DNA from: Lethocerus indicus
Taxonomy: Eukaryota > Arthropoda > Insecta > Hemiptera > Belostomatidae
Length of the DNA stretch: 64,000 bases
Direction of reading: 5' to 3'
Assembly (NCBI GenBank): GCA_019843655.1
Contig: JACDQD010000003.1
Coordinates: 13,022,925-13,086,924, forward strand
Below the pieces are notes generated by a model. It worked only from the letters and a program-made list of their open reading frames with translations. It had not been told where the DNA came from and ran no database searches. This document shows, one piece after another, positions 12,009 through 23,994 of the stretch. Numbering within the stretch: position 1 is the stretch's first letter; each line of letters starts with the position of its first letter. A program made the position numbers and the translations under genes.

Positions 12009-12395
12009 TTATCCTGTTCCCTTTGACTGGGGAGGGCACACGTCGAACACGATTTTTATTCGGTCGATCCGACCGTGTAAAGCCGTTTGTAACGAGAGCC
12101 AAGAAAATGTATTCCCGAAGATTGTGCAGGAATCCGTGTCCGATCTTTCAATGGGGAAAGGACCTATACTCGGCAACGCCAGTAGTAAAATCCTGCGCGC
12201 CTTCGACAGAGACGGATATAACGGGCGGCGCGATACGCGCTCCAGTTCCGCGGCTTCACTCGGACCCGGATTGTGCCTGTAAAGAGGTGGATGGCCAACG
12301 TGTCCATTAGAGGCGGCGAAACCTTTCTTAATGAGAACTAACAACTCGTTCGTCAGAGTTTCTTCATCTAAATTCGCCACTCCTCCACATTTCAA
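12009..12395 (-). other. Candidate coding fragment, unrecognised
   Basis: A minus-strand frame stays open for about 128 codons. It begins with a TTG, not an ATG, and can be read a few codons further upstream to a TAA. Its first 25-30 residues are acidic and amphipathic, with a motif reading NLDEETLTNELLVLIKKGF, which looks more protein-like than most frames in the window. The rest is basic and proline-containing. The opposite strand is also open for 116 codons over the same bases, a sign that composition alone could explain it. No splice site, domain or homologue is recognised. Confidence 0.15.
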
Positions 12396-13332
12396 CTTGA
12401 TTAGTGTCGGGAAAATTTAACCACCCGATCATAGGAGATTGTGGCTTCAATTGGGAGGATGGAATAATTTTTAAAAAATGTAGAAACGATTCAAATAAAT
12501 AACACTGTAAACTCAATATGTATTTTAACTGTATCATTCTGTATCTGAACTAGCTCCCACCATTCTACAGAATCGGTAGCCCACATTCGCTTTTCTGGCA
12601 TCTCTCGGTTTGTACATTCCCCAATAATTCTGAGTAACCACATCTGAATTTAGTTGGTCCCAACAGATGTATTCAATTGGAATGTTCACTTCCTAGATGA
12701 ATGAAGTATACATAAATTCAGCTTATATTTTATATTACTTTTTATAACAGGGTTATGAATGAAAAAATTAAAGTTTCTCCTGGGGTAACGGTTGGACTTT
12801 GCGGTACCGCTCGGGGCCATATGCCGCCCAGCTGTTGGAAGAACCAAGAGATCAGATACCGAGCTAGGCAATTGGCAGTTCGGTCATGGATTTATGGCTT
12901 TATTTGAAGCCTATCCGTTTGTAGTAAAGAAATCCAATACGTAGTGATGAATGGTGTTTTCCCCCAGTGGTACACTTTGACCGAGAGATTTCTCACGGCC
13001 GGAGTAGTTCAGGTGGTGGGGGTTCGAAACAATTGGGTTAGCTTTCACGAAATCGGACACATTTTGAGAATATTAAAGAGATTTTCAGAGATAATAAAAC
13101 ATTTTAAATCAAATGCTAGTCTCTTGCCCTCTTTTATTGTACAATTAAATACACTTAAATATATTACAAAAGCGGAATATTTATATATATTTTATGTTGT
13201 GTCTTAATTCACTCAAAAAATAAAATCATCCAGTGGTGGCACGTTGGGACTTGTTGAATTATTATGGTATTCATTATACTTGAATGCCGTTCCGAAATGG
13301 AGCGCTGCATACAGTCGGATAATGGAGTTATA
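12396..13332. other. AT-rich non-coding sequence
   Basis: No gene or RNA is identifiable. The stretch from 12480 to 12780 is AT-rich. The word CGGTATCTG near 12855 (minus strand) recurs at 22583 beside the tRNA-like relic, but a 10-base match is not enough to link them. Confidence 0.35.
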
Positions 13333-13390
13333 ATGGATCTGGGGTGAAAAAACCAGTCCTGCGTATACCTAGGCGCCATTCCTCTCTTAT
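13333..13390 (+). repeat. Copy of a dispersed SINE-like repeat (body fragment)
   Basis: This stretch aligns without large gaps to 62083-62140 on the same strand. Shared blocks include GGATCT, a GAAAAAACCAGTCCTGC-like core (CCAGTCCTGC is identical in both), then a TAT..CT..G.GC.ATTCCT tail. By eye identity is about 75-80 percent over 55 bases, well above chance. The bases just before (AATGGAGTT) also resemble the AGGAGTT that precedes the other copy. It is best read as a fragment of an interspersed repeat shared with the copies at 35.1 kb and 62.1 kb. Confidence 0.55.
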
Positions 13391-13799
13391 AAAATTTTCT
13401 TCGTATGGAGAAAAAGACCATTCCTCTTCCTTACACGCCTACTTCTTTGTATTTTTCTACAAACAAACGACTTTCCAGCACAATGTTATGGAACTAGTCG
13501 TATATTAGTACATAGGGACTAGTATCTCGTCGCCCGCAAAGGTCAGAAGTTGTTTAGTGAAGTTATTTATAGTCCAGGTTTAGACATACTTCGAACGAAT
13601 CTGAGGAAAAATACTTTAATAGCGTTTCTAAAAATACCGGCAGGTTTCGTAATATTCGAACTCCCCTGTAACGGAACCGGGTCGCAAGCCGCGCAGTCTC
13701 CCCTAATGCGATCCTAATCTCCGGTCTACTTGTAAAATAAGTTTTCTAGACCACGAAATCACTAATTTCACGTGTAAGATCTGTTATCGGTGCGCCTTA
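13391..13799. other. AT-rich non-coding sequence
   Basis: Nothing identifiable in this stretch. Confidence 0.4.
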
Positions 13800-14120
13800 A
13801 CCGAGTGAGCCCCCCTGGCCCCGTCGCCGGCTCGTCGAATTCTTACGGTGGCCGGTGAGGTGGTGGGGCACGATAAATCTGGCGCGAATATGCAAAGCAG
13901 GCGACCGTCGTCCCCTTATCTCCTCTATCGGGGTCCTCTGGGCATCGTGAGCTCCTACGGCCCGAGATCGCTATCTACCCGCCCCTTCCCATGTCAGTGG
14001 GTGGGGGAGGAGCCGGGTGAAATTATCAGTTTAGAAATGCTCCGTGTCCCCCGGGAAAATAACGGCGAAATTCGGCCCCGGGGCCTCCCCCAGACGCCCG
14101 GGCCCACCATCTAGAGTTTT
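13800..14120. other. CpG-rich block
   Basis: GC-rich sequence with runs such as CCCCGGGGCCTCCCCC. It contains GAATATGCAAAG at about 13887, an octamer-like (POU-type) word repeated almost exactly in the CpG-rich block at 53.83 kb. An 88-codon plus-strand frame covers the block, but its composition suggests chance openness. Possible regulatory element. Confidence 0.35.
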
Positions 14121-17100
14121 CACGGTACAACTTTTAATATCCCCCGAATTCGGCGATAACGACTCCATCCACGCCGTCCGTTCGGACCGTGAAACAAAGA
14201 CTCCACCCCGTCGGTCTCTTTAAAAAGCCTCAACGCGAATATTCGTTACTAATTGAATTGCCTCGTTAACTTCTTGAAAGACCCGTCGGAGAACACCAAA
14301 AGTCATAAACGATCGCGGCAGATTCGTGTTGTATCGGGTTACCGCTCACAGAGATAGTATCCGAAACGGCCGGATGAACGCCAAACTCGATGAGTTTGGT
14401 TCGATTAAGTAGGCTATTCCCTACCGAGAGGCTGTGGCCGGTCCAGGTCGGGACACGCCGCCCAATCCAACTCTTCAACTTGAGGCCGATGTTGGAATCT
14501 ACATGCATGTAACATTTTGCATATTTTATTTAATTTTGTTTTAAATTTGTTTTAATTTTTTGTGAAACCTGTGCATTGTCAACAAAGTTGAGGGTGTGTG
14601 AAGGTGAATCACGTTATAAACGTAGAATTATTGATAAGAGATAATGTTTTATAAAAAATATTAATTAATTATTACTATTTGTGTGCTGAGCCCCATACGT
14701 ATCGATCAAGCGACCTGTGAACCCTGTTGTGATGGTACCCAGAAAGTAGTACCAGTAGCGAGATTTTTCATCGCGAACGAGCAACATGATTCTTATTATT
14801 TATTCATAAGAATAACTAAGTGTAGCTCTTTCACTAGCTACAGTTTGGAACGTGTAAAGATTTAAGCTTCTGGGAATACCCTCATAACCCCTTCACGTCA
14901 TATCCAGGAATACAACTGTAAATAGCCACTGGGAACTCAAATTTAATAGGCCGTGAAGTACGGATAAAATGGTTCGGCCCTGCTCTGAGGGCGGTTTGTG
15001 AAAATTTGCGATGAGCGCGATTTAAACTGGGTGAATTGAATTAGCGGCTGTTGAGGACAGTACGTGGCCGGCCCAAGGTCGGCCCGAAACGCAGTGGAAA
15101 CCGTGGGAAAACGCTACGCCCAGGCATTAGAGCTACTGAAGAAAGTTGACCCCGCAAGAAGCCTAACCAATCGATAATAATGCTCGAGTCCAACAGAAAC
15201 CCACCGGGTAAATAATGCATGGGCGACGATTCAATAATTCGCCGGGTAGGTCACAGGGCGCACATGGGCCAGCCACCGAGTCCTCTATCTCTCAGGACGA
15301 TACCCGGCAAATAATAGCCTGTCCGTGAATAGCAGGGGCGCGTGTGTGCATAATTTGAGAAACATTTTGGGGATCGGTAACACGCGTAATATTGTACCCC
15401 TGTTCTCGCTTGTTTGTCCTGTTTCTAGACCGGTTACGCTTTTGAACCTTCGTAATAGTGGACGCCGTTACGTTGGAAAAAATGCTTCCTTGATCCCCGT
15501 AAAACCAGTCTCTAAAATTGATTTTCAATAGAATATCGACAGTTTCACAATAGAGATGTAAGCCGAGTTAGCTTAGCTAACAAAGCGGAAATAGTCGTAT
15601 GTATAGGAATTCTATAATTATTAGGAACATTTACACCCCAAAAGTATTTCATTACTCTCAAATACTACATACTTAAATTCAAAATTCAGAATGTGTTGGT
15701 TTTGGGAAGTGACGTCATTAATTGTAACAGTCGACTTGGTGATTGTTTCATAAATTGCATTTTATGGTGAGAGTAATATATAATTGAGTTTGTTACTATC
15801 TCAAAATAACATTGTTATACGTAGCAGTACTAACATATAACTGGTAGTAATATATACCGAACAATTAAAAATAAATTATTGCTACGCGTTTTGTGGGATG
15901 GGATGTTTGAATAGTCGAAGCTCCCAGACTTAATACCTCCTTTGTTGACTCTCGTGCCACCACGAAATCCTGGAATGAAGTCCACGAATGCCTGCGTTTT
16001 ATATCAGATGCAGTCCTATATAAGAGGGACCTGTAGGTACATTTTCTCGTTTCTGGTAAATGCACCCAGTTTATGATCATTGATAAGCAGCCATCAAGTA
16101 GTTCACCAGACATAACACCCGAAGTAGTGGTCTTATCAGCGTGATGTATTGTACAATAATGATGTTGGTGTAACATTAATGAACGGGAAATATCCGTACA
16201 GTGTTAAAGCGTAATCACCTAACCAGTCCATTTTATGAGATCCGGCCTATTATCGCGTAGGGGAAATAATTATTTGATAAGTCGCCGCGCCTGCGGAACT
16301 CCACTCGGAGGACCACACGTGAAACGACGTTGGTACAAGTTTACGTCCTACCGGCTATAAACTATAGCGTCCCCCGCTTATCGACAATCTGGTTCGGTCA
16401 CGTGGACTGGGTACAGTCAGTTTTGAGAACAAGTGTTGCGTCACGAGGCCCTCCGAGGGGCTAACGGGACCAGTTGTGGACGCCTAGCTACTAACTTCTA
16501 TTCCTCTCCGGAGCGAGAAATCATTTAAACCTCAACTAAAGCTCATCCGCCGTCAACACTGTGCTTGGCTGCCAATTTTTACCCTAAATGAACATATAAG
16601 ACTTGGGAGGAAAGAGATATAAATATTTTGGTTGTATGTTACCTACATCCACTCTAAATCTTTCTCGGATGCGTGAGATGTCTAGAGACATCATATTTAT
16701 CTGGTCATCCTCCTTTTTCATCCGCCTTCTGGCCTAGGGTCAAACCGGTTCGCTTCACCATTTTACATGCACGATACATGTAATGATGTTTTAAAATTAC
16801 AAACCAAAATATTTGATATCCTGTTGATTATGGTTCTCCTCTTATATGTCTAATATAGTCTGTCTTTTTCAGGTGAGTTCGGATTTCGTCTATTCCTCTT
16901 TCATGCATTGAAATTTGGTTGCCGCTGAAGGTAAGTTTCCACTTGAACGTTCAATACTCGTAGACGCGGCTAGATTACTTGTACCGGGCAAATGCTTAAA
17001 TACGCGTACAAGAAGACACTATACACGGAGATAGACCGGTTTTAGCATTACGTGGCTACGTGGTAATTGTTGGCTAACAAAAGACACGCCAAGTATCGTA

Positions 17101-20100
17101 CGTTTGAATGGTTGAGAGTTCAGTTAACTTCATTAAAGATCTGCTATCTACGATGGTCTGAAAACAGAATTGGATAAGGCTAGATTGGGCGGAAGGCAGA
17201 ATACTTCCGAATCCGACTGGACAAATCCACCGGTGTTGTGAAGTCCGGAAATTGAATTGAATAACTGAAAATTCCTGAATTTCGTCTAACGGCCGATGAC
17301 GTTGGTGCACCTCGTGCGATTAAATGGCTGAAAGAAGTGTTGCGGGAAAGGCGGTAGGGAGGGGCGCCGGTGATATCATAATGCAGACATCCTTGACTAG
17401 TAGAACGGGCCGAATCCCGCATTCATTTTACGACTCGTCTTGAGTTCCGTTAGCAGTTCTCGAGGTTTACGAGTTGGAAACACCCTCAATACACGACCGC
17501 CGGCCGAGCTGCTAATCTATGTTCGAAAACACTAATTGTGCAGTGCTAAGTGAAGCAATGATAGTCGCAAACTTAAATGAATGGACACGAAGTGAATATA
17601 ATTGGTACCCACTGCTCGACCAAGCATTGTTCAGAATTTAAGCAGATATTCCAGTTATTTCACTTCTCATTTGAACCTACAATTAAACGCCCTTAATTGT
17701 TAAAATATGAGGATCATTCAGTTTATATAGATACCAGAGGCTGCTGTTTTATTCAGAGAATCTAACGATTTTACTACTGTTTGATATAACATCCCCATTT
17801 ATACACTTACTAGTTATTTATACCTGTAACAGCGAATGTATCGCCTCGAAACCTGATTATGATTATACTTCTTTATTTTATCGCTTGCATAATTTTAATA
17901 TCCAAATTTCTCGTTTTCTCGTTGTGGGACTACAATATTTAAGCTTCCATAAGTACACCAAATAATATTTTATTCAGACGTATTTTTTTCGAAATGATCC
18001 AGTTTCAGAGTTGCCCATTTGCATTATTGTGTTGCGACTAAAAAATGACAGGGAAAGTAGTCTTACGAAATTGATATTTGGCGAATTTTCTACATTCATC
18101 ATAAATTCTATATTTGAATCCGGCTGACAGTATTACTTCCCACTTATATGTATGAATTTAAATATATTTTATATTCAACATCTGAATTAAAGAGAGTGAG
18201 ATTTATGGGAATAATAAATTTATGCGCCAGATATAAATTTCGAATTGGACTGTCAGAACCGAGCACTTGTGTTAGACGACGTTATGCCTAATATACAGTA
18301 CTGGGTGCTTATCGCTACATACTGAATTATAAAGGATATTATGGTGTATTATTGTAAACATTTCATCGGGAGAAAATGTTGCCGTTCACGCATGTTAGTT
18401 ATCTTTCGGTTAGGCCAAATTCGAATACATTTTTAGCTAATGAAACGACTCTAAATGAGTTGAGGGTATCTAGATCAGATTTGAGATCATTCTGAAATGA
18501 GACCGTATCATTAGCGAAAGCTGAAACGACTGGCTAGGTGAAACGCGTCCCTGGGTTTAGAGCCTCATAAATTCTCAATTAACTTGCAGACGAGAGAATA
18601 GACTAGACCTCGGGGGCGGGGGCGGGGGATAGAAGGTAAAAAGGAATAGGCGTCGTATTTTTAGTTATTTTTTTCTTTTAAATGCCACATTAATTGAAAT
18701 ACGGCTTTGAATTTAAATTTAGATGGGCAATTTATCAATTTCTTAGCGAACCTGACGAGGAAGCGGACAGGGGCCCCGCATAAATCATAAGTGAAAAACT
18801 GCGTTTAGATTTCGCAAAGAGGTTTCTTCTCTACCCCACGGCGACTTAAGGAGTGGTCCGTTTAGTCGTCCGGGAAAACGTTAGCGTCGTGAGTTTTTCA
18901 TCGTTAAACCTTGTTATTTTTCATTGTGCATCGCCGAGACCGTATGTTACAATAGAGTTTGGAATTTCGCTTCATGAATTATGAATTATGATGCAACTCA
19001 GACGGGAATAATATGAACTAGCATTTTCCTTTAATCGTTGCGCGCAATCCCATAGATCTTCTGCTTGCGAAGGGGATTCTTTGTCTTTTGGTGTATCTTT
19101 CATGTTTACTGATTAATTCCATTTTTACAAGAACATTTGAACCTGTGTGATGGCACTTTGTAACGTAGTTCTGCATTATATCAGTAATATGGCAGCATTC
19201 TACTTATATTGGGTATTAGGGGATTTGTTAAGATTTATAATTTTTGTTCATGTTGCGAATTAGTCCACAATGTATAAATATTTCAAATAAGTAGAACTTA
19301 GCATCTAAAACATTAAATTTGGCAATATTTTACATATTGCAGTTCGGTTCCACGCGCATAATATATGAAACTACTTTATTACCGTAATTATTATTCCTGT
19401 TTAAATTACGCAGTAGGGCAATCCCATATTTGTAGTAATACTAATATATTTTAGTGACCAGCTTTAATATTAATGTTGCTTCAAATATTTGGAAATGATT
19501 TTCCCCGAAGTAATTATTCAATAATTACATATAGTTTAACCACTGTTAGCATTGTAGAATGCATATTTGGTGTCACTATTCTCATGGTGAGACTACTCCA
19601 TTAAATGAGGGCAGTAGAAGGAGTCACTTATTGTAACGGCAGTTGTAATATTATAAGAACAAATGGACAGAAAAAGAAATTTTTTAACATTCATGTTACC
19701 AGTCAGTGGATCGAGCCATATTTAGTGATTCACATCTTGTAAGGTGTACAACTTAATTAAATATCGCCATGTGCCAGTAGCTCGTGTCAGAGATCCATTA
19801 AAAGTGCGTTTTAATGCCATATAGAAAGGTAACATCTAGATAGAATTCATTTAAACCTGCTTACGAAAACGGCAACATTCGTACTCTTTAAATAAGTGCT
19901 GGTATTACTGTACAAAAAATGACCCTCATTATTTTACATATAGTGAAATTCTGCAGTCTGAGGCTGAGTGAATATTGTTCATCTGTTCGGCTTAATATTT
20001 AAAAGTATATAGTGGATGGGTATAGAGATAAAAGCTGGGTTTGAAACCCGTGGGCATTGTTATTAGTGGCTACAGTAAGCTCAGGTTTCCGATATATTAC

Positions 20101-20149
20101 TGAAACAGATTTAACATAAAATGACAACTACGTCTTGATTAATAATTCC
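14121..20149. other. Six-kilobase AT-rich desert
   Basis: The longest feature-poor stretch of the window, especially 17500-20100, which is very AT-rich with almost no open frames. Weak items only: a 103-codon minus-strand frame at 15865-16176 without a recognised domain, a purine tract with GGGGGCGGGGGCGGGGG at 18611-18628, and a splice-like pair TTTTTCAG (to 16871) and AAGGTAAGT (from 16929) whose enclosed 58 bases have stops in all three frames. No RNA gene recognised. Confidence 0.4.
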
Positions 20150-20470
20150 GCCCGGCTCTCTGGAAGATATCTGTGCCGGGTGACGAAACACATCCGACTT
20201 TTTAATTCGGGGCGGGCCGCCTCGAAACCCGGCTTATCTGTACTTAATTTTTCGGGACTTCACAAACCGTAAATATCCGTTCCAGGCAGGAGCCCGAGTC
20301 GGGGTCCGGTCAATTAAATCCATCTGGGACTTTTACCTGGCGGGGTAATTGCCGGCTACTTTATGTAACCCCCATATGCCCATATGGCTAGCTGGCCGGC
20401 CGATGACTTTCAAAATTCGTACACGCCGTTCTGGCTCCAAGACTTAGAGGACCTCCGCCGGCTGTGGTCA
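20150..20470. other. CpG-rich block with CATATG and GGCCGGCC words
   Basis: A sharply bounded GC-rich block in AT-rich DNA. It has CCCATATG twice in succession near 20372-20388, GGCCGGCC at 20394 and GGGTAATTGCCGGC near 20345. Open frames are short. It has the look of a regulatory block but there is no direct proof. Confidence 0.35.
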
Positions 20471-22559
20471 CATTACTATCTATTAGTAATTTAATCCTAA
20501 TAACCTATATATCAATCACCCCCTTCAATCAACCCTTATATCAATCAACCTTACTAATCAATTGATTAATTCGTAATCATTTCAACTATTAATTCAATCG
20601 CTTGTACGAGCATTAATATGTCCTAAAAGTATATACATAATACAAGTAGGAAGAAATTAATGTCCACACCTCATATCTTGATAATGTCAACTAGCCCACT
20701 ATCCATAGTAACGTTCACCTCACTTGTACGAACGATCAGTTACAATCAAAACACACGGCTAACTTTATACGTCATACATAACATATCTTACATTTGAAAA
20801 TTAATTTTTTCCGGACCATAATTTTTGAAACTATGGCCGAGAGTTGAATTGCGGTAGGTTATCGCGGAGGTGCTTCGTTATTTGTTATTGGCCAAGGTGA
20901 GGCTTTCGATATAAATCATAAATCGTACAGCGGCCTCTGATCAGATTGCGGATGTTCGGCGTTAGTTATTCGTCATTCGGAGGAATTATCTCGGCGACGA
21001 TTGAAGATGGTGAGATAAGATTTTTCAATAACGATAACATCCATTGGATTCATACATTGCGCTAATATATAACCGAATTTACTTCCAGCACGAGTTGCTG
21101 GCTGCGAAAAAAAATGTTTTTTAAAAAACGCTTTTATCTCCATTCCGGCACGGTGTACTCAATATTTAAATCTTAAAATGCATAAACGCGGTGTCGATTC
21201 AAATCGTTACACGGGCAACAGTAAGTGTTGCAACCAATCACCGGGGATAGTCATTTGAAAAATGCCTCCTTAATATTCATCACGGATTTCGTTCCAGCGG
21301 TTTTTTGTCTCCTGATTTTAAAATAACGACCATCTCACTTTCTAATGGGATGCAGCGGGCGGCCGTTCTTATTAAGAAACTAGTACTACTGGTTCCAAAT
21401 CTGCTTTGCATAAAATCAACACCGCTGTAGCCGATTGGGTTCCCCGACTCCGATTTTTCTTGGAAGGCGCGTTTCGAGATAATGAAACTTGCGCTGAGTT
21501 TCAGAACCGCCAGCACTTTACAATAGTTGTAAAGGGCTGCTTCAATATTCGGAATACAATAACTGGCTATGTACGACGTGACACCAATGTCAGCCGTTGT
21601 CGGTTAGTATCAGAATTTAGCCCTTACAAAATGAACATTACAGTGGAGATTTATAGCGTTCTGGTGTTAAATGGCAATTTGATCGTGATAATAACCTAAT
21701 ACTATCGGTTGCTATAGTAGATCGTTGGTTGTCATTAACTTTACGCATCCATTACAATCTAGGACATGACCCAAATTCAAAACCGGTGGACCCGTACGGG
21801 ATTCAACTGACCATGTTTCGGATCGCGGGTACGCCCACACACGTTTAAATTATCGACACCCGATTCCGGAAGGCATTTCTGTATTTTTCCCAACGTAAAT
21901 TTACGTAGGCGCCGAGAGCCGTTAGGCAAAATGAGTCGGGTTCGGTCCCCGAGGGTGAAAAACACTTAGGCCGGACTGCATTCCTCAACCACCTTCCGTT
22001 ATGCCCGCCGAGTAGCCTACCGGACCCTACTCGCCCCAAATTAATTTTCATCTGACAAACAGATAAATTAATTAAACGAATTGGACTTGTAAAAATGATA
22101 ATATCAACAGCACACATATTGCATGGACCGACCTGGTTATTGAACCAACATTTTTAGGATTTCTGTAGGCAGAATGAAGATTATTTCTTCCTACATTTGG
22201 CTACTATTTGGATTCTTGTTTTGGCCGTTTAATGTTTCCATTAGTTGAAGTATTTTTTCTCTATAATAAATACCCTTTCTTAAATTTGAACCAATTCTAT
22301 TAGTTCCGATATTAAAAAAACTGGAGGACTCGAACAGGTCTAGAGAGTTTTATTGACATTTTGAAATTTTACAGCTGTCAAAGAATAAAAAACACTGTAT
22401 TTCATATGAATTTGTGGTAGTTCCCCTTAGCTCGGCTTAATTTCTCACCGAATTGGAATCGAGACGAAAACACTGAATAGTGGTTTTACCTTTAGTGGTT
22501 GAATAGTATATTTTAACTTTGTTAATCCTTAGCTATTGCCAGCGGACCTATTTCGCTAT
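20471..22559. other. Non-coding sequence
   Basis: Begins with imperfect ATCAATCA-type repeats (about 20508-20600). A pair of opposing open frames at 21280-21699 and one at 21845-22117 carry no recognisable motif. Nothing else supported. Confidence 0.35.
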
Positions 22560-22636
22560 GGAGGAATCGAACCTGGCGACTTCGGTATCTGCCTAGGCGC
22601 TGTATCTTATTTATTAAATAATCATACCTGGCCAAA
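22560..22636 (-). repeat. tRNA-like relic, probable SINE remnant
   Basis: On the minus strand AGGTTCGATTCC (22563-22574 on the plus strand as GGAATCGAACCT) fits the internal B box of RNA polymerase III promoters. TGGCCAGGTATG (22623-22634) resembles an A box. The distance between them is about 61 bases instead of the usual 40-odd, and an AT-rich insertion lies between them. The T-arm pairs at only three positions and no acceptor stem can be formed, so this is not a functional tRNA. A decayed tRNA-derived SINE or tRNA pseudogene is the best reading. Confidence 0.35.
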
Positions 22637-23960
22637 TTTATGCAAATAAAGGTGTTTGAGGTGAGGCTTAGGCGGCCACACCCCTACCCGTGACACGGTA
22701 GACGCCCTCTGACGTGACCGACGGTCAACGCTCCGCCGGTCACAGATGAAAAACAAAAAATACGAGCGACCAGTATCACTAGTCTCGTTTCAAAATTGCA
22801 CGGCGGCCTCGCCACTCCTTCACCGCCGCCCCCGACCCGCCCGTTTTATTACAATCTCGGATGATTCGAGACACGAGCGAAACTACTACGGGAGGGAACT
22901 ATCACAGGTTTCCATACGAGGTACTAACGCCATGTTATTTATTGAGCCACACGAATCAACAGCGCCACGAATCCAATGCACGCGCAGTGTATTGATGAAG
23001 CTATTCGAAAGTCAAGAAAACTCATTTAACACAGCCCAGGACCTCAATCCAGCAATCCTGTTGGGGCCGACGGGCCGTATATTTAATTTGAAGTTTAGCT
23101 AAAAATAAAAGAAATTTGAAGCTTAATAAGAGCCTGGGGAAAGTGTTATTATGATCTCCCGACACTTCCGTCAGCCCCCCCTTATTAGCCAGACCCAAAA
23201 ACTGACGTGTCCGGCACATTACTTTCTCTTCGCCCGCAACCTAAATTTAAACTAAAATACAGCCGACACTCGATAGTACTACTCGTAAACGTTATCGGGT
23301 ACGTCTTGTTGTTTGACTTTCAATTTCAAACTACGCGATCGTTTTACGTAAAGATGTATACGCTCAGCAATTGTAGGTTCAAGAAGGATTTCCCACTGGG
23401 GCTGGCTGAACGAAGGCAGAGTTATATTGGGCTCTAGCGCAGGATAGATTATTTGAACTTGAGGCTAATTGTGCATATCGTGTACAATTGAAAACGTAGT
23501 TGCACATGACCCAGTAATCCTGGGATATTATTTTATCATTTATTAGTATTTAGTTTTGTCCACATAACTATGGTATGTTGCAATAAACCATTCGATATTA
23601 CCCTTCGAATATTAAATTTCAATATTTATTAGCATCTACAGGTGGATATTAATTTCTGTTCGAATTGGCCATCCTCCCCTTTTGATGAAGGGCTTGAGGC
23701 TTGCGCCTGGCTGTGAGGGGACACACCCCCGTGGAGGTCGTTGCACCTGAGGCCGGCTGGACAGTTTGCGCAACAGGAGTCGGCCCCCTCACTCAGCGCC
23801 ACCTACCAACAGCATCTGGAAACCGATCTAATTAAATTATATAACGACCCGATTCGAGAGAAAACCCGTTTCTATCTCTGTTTTTATCGACGCCCCTTTT
23901 CAGCCGATATCCGCCGCCGTTTTTGCCGTTCCCGTTTCGATCTTATTTTTAGCATAGGAA
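22637..23960. other. Mixed sequence with GC-rich parts, no identified gene
   Basis: A GC-rich part (22670-22870) leads into a 118-codon plus-strand frame at 22746-23102. It has no recognised domain, and I see no convincing splice sites at its ends. The rest is AT-rich with a second GC-rich patch at 23690-23830. Confidence 0.3.
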
Positions 23961-23961
23961 A

Positions 23962-23994
23962 CAAGTGCCAGAGCCAATTCCACTCTGGCACTTG
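23962..23994. other. Perfect 12-bp hairpin
   Basis: CAAGTGCCAGAG (23962-23973) is followed by a 9-base loop and its exact reverse complement CTCTGGCACTTG (23983-23994). The stem does not extend further. It is too short for a microRNA precursor and is not the histone-mRNA stem-loop. Role unknown. Confidence 0.8.

Noticed and set aside
16859..16937. Small exon between TTTTTCAG and AAGGTAAGT
   Set aside because: Splice-like signals are good, but the 58 enclosed bases have stop codons in all three frames, so it could at most be untranslated.
18482..18503. TGAGATCATTCTGAAATGAG resembles the bantam microRNA
   Set aside because: The seed region matches, but the remainder diverges and the flanks do not form the required precursor hairpin. 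It is likely a chance match.
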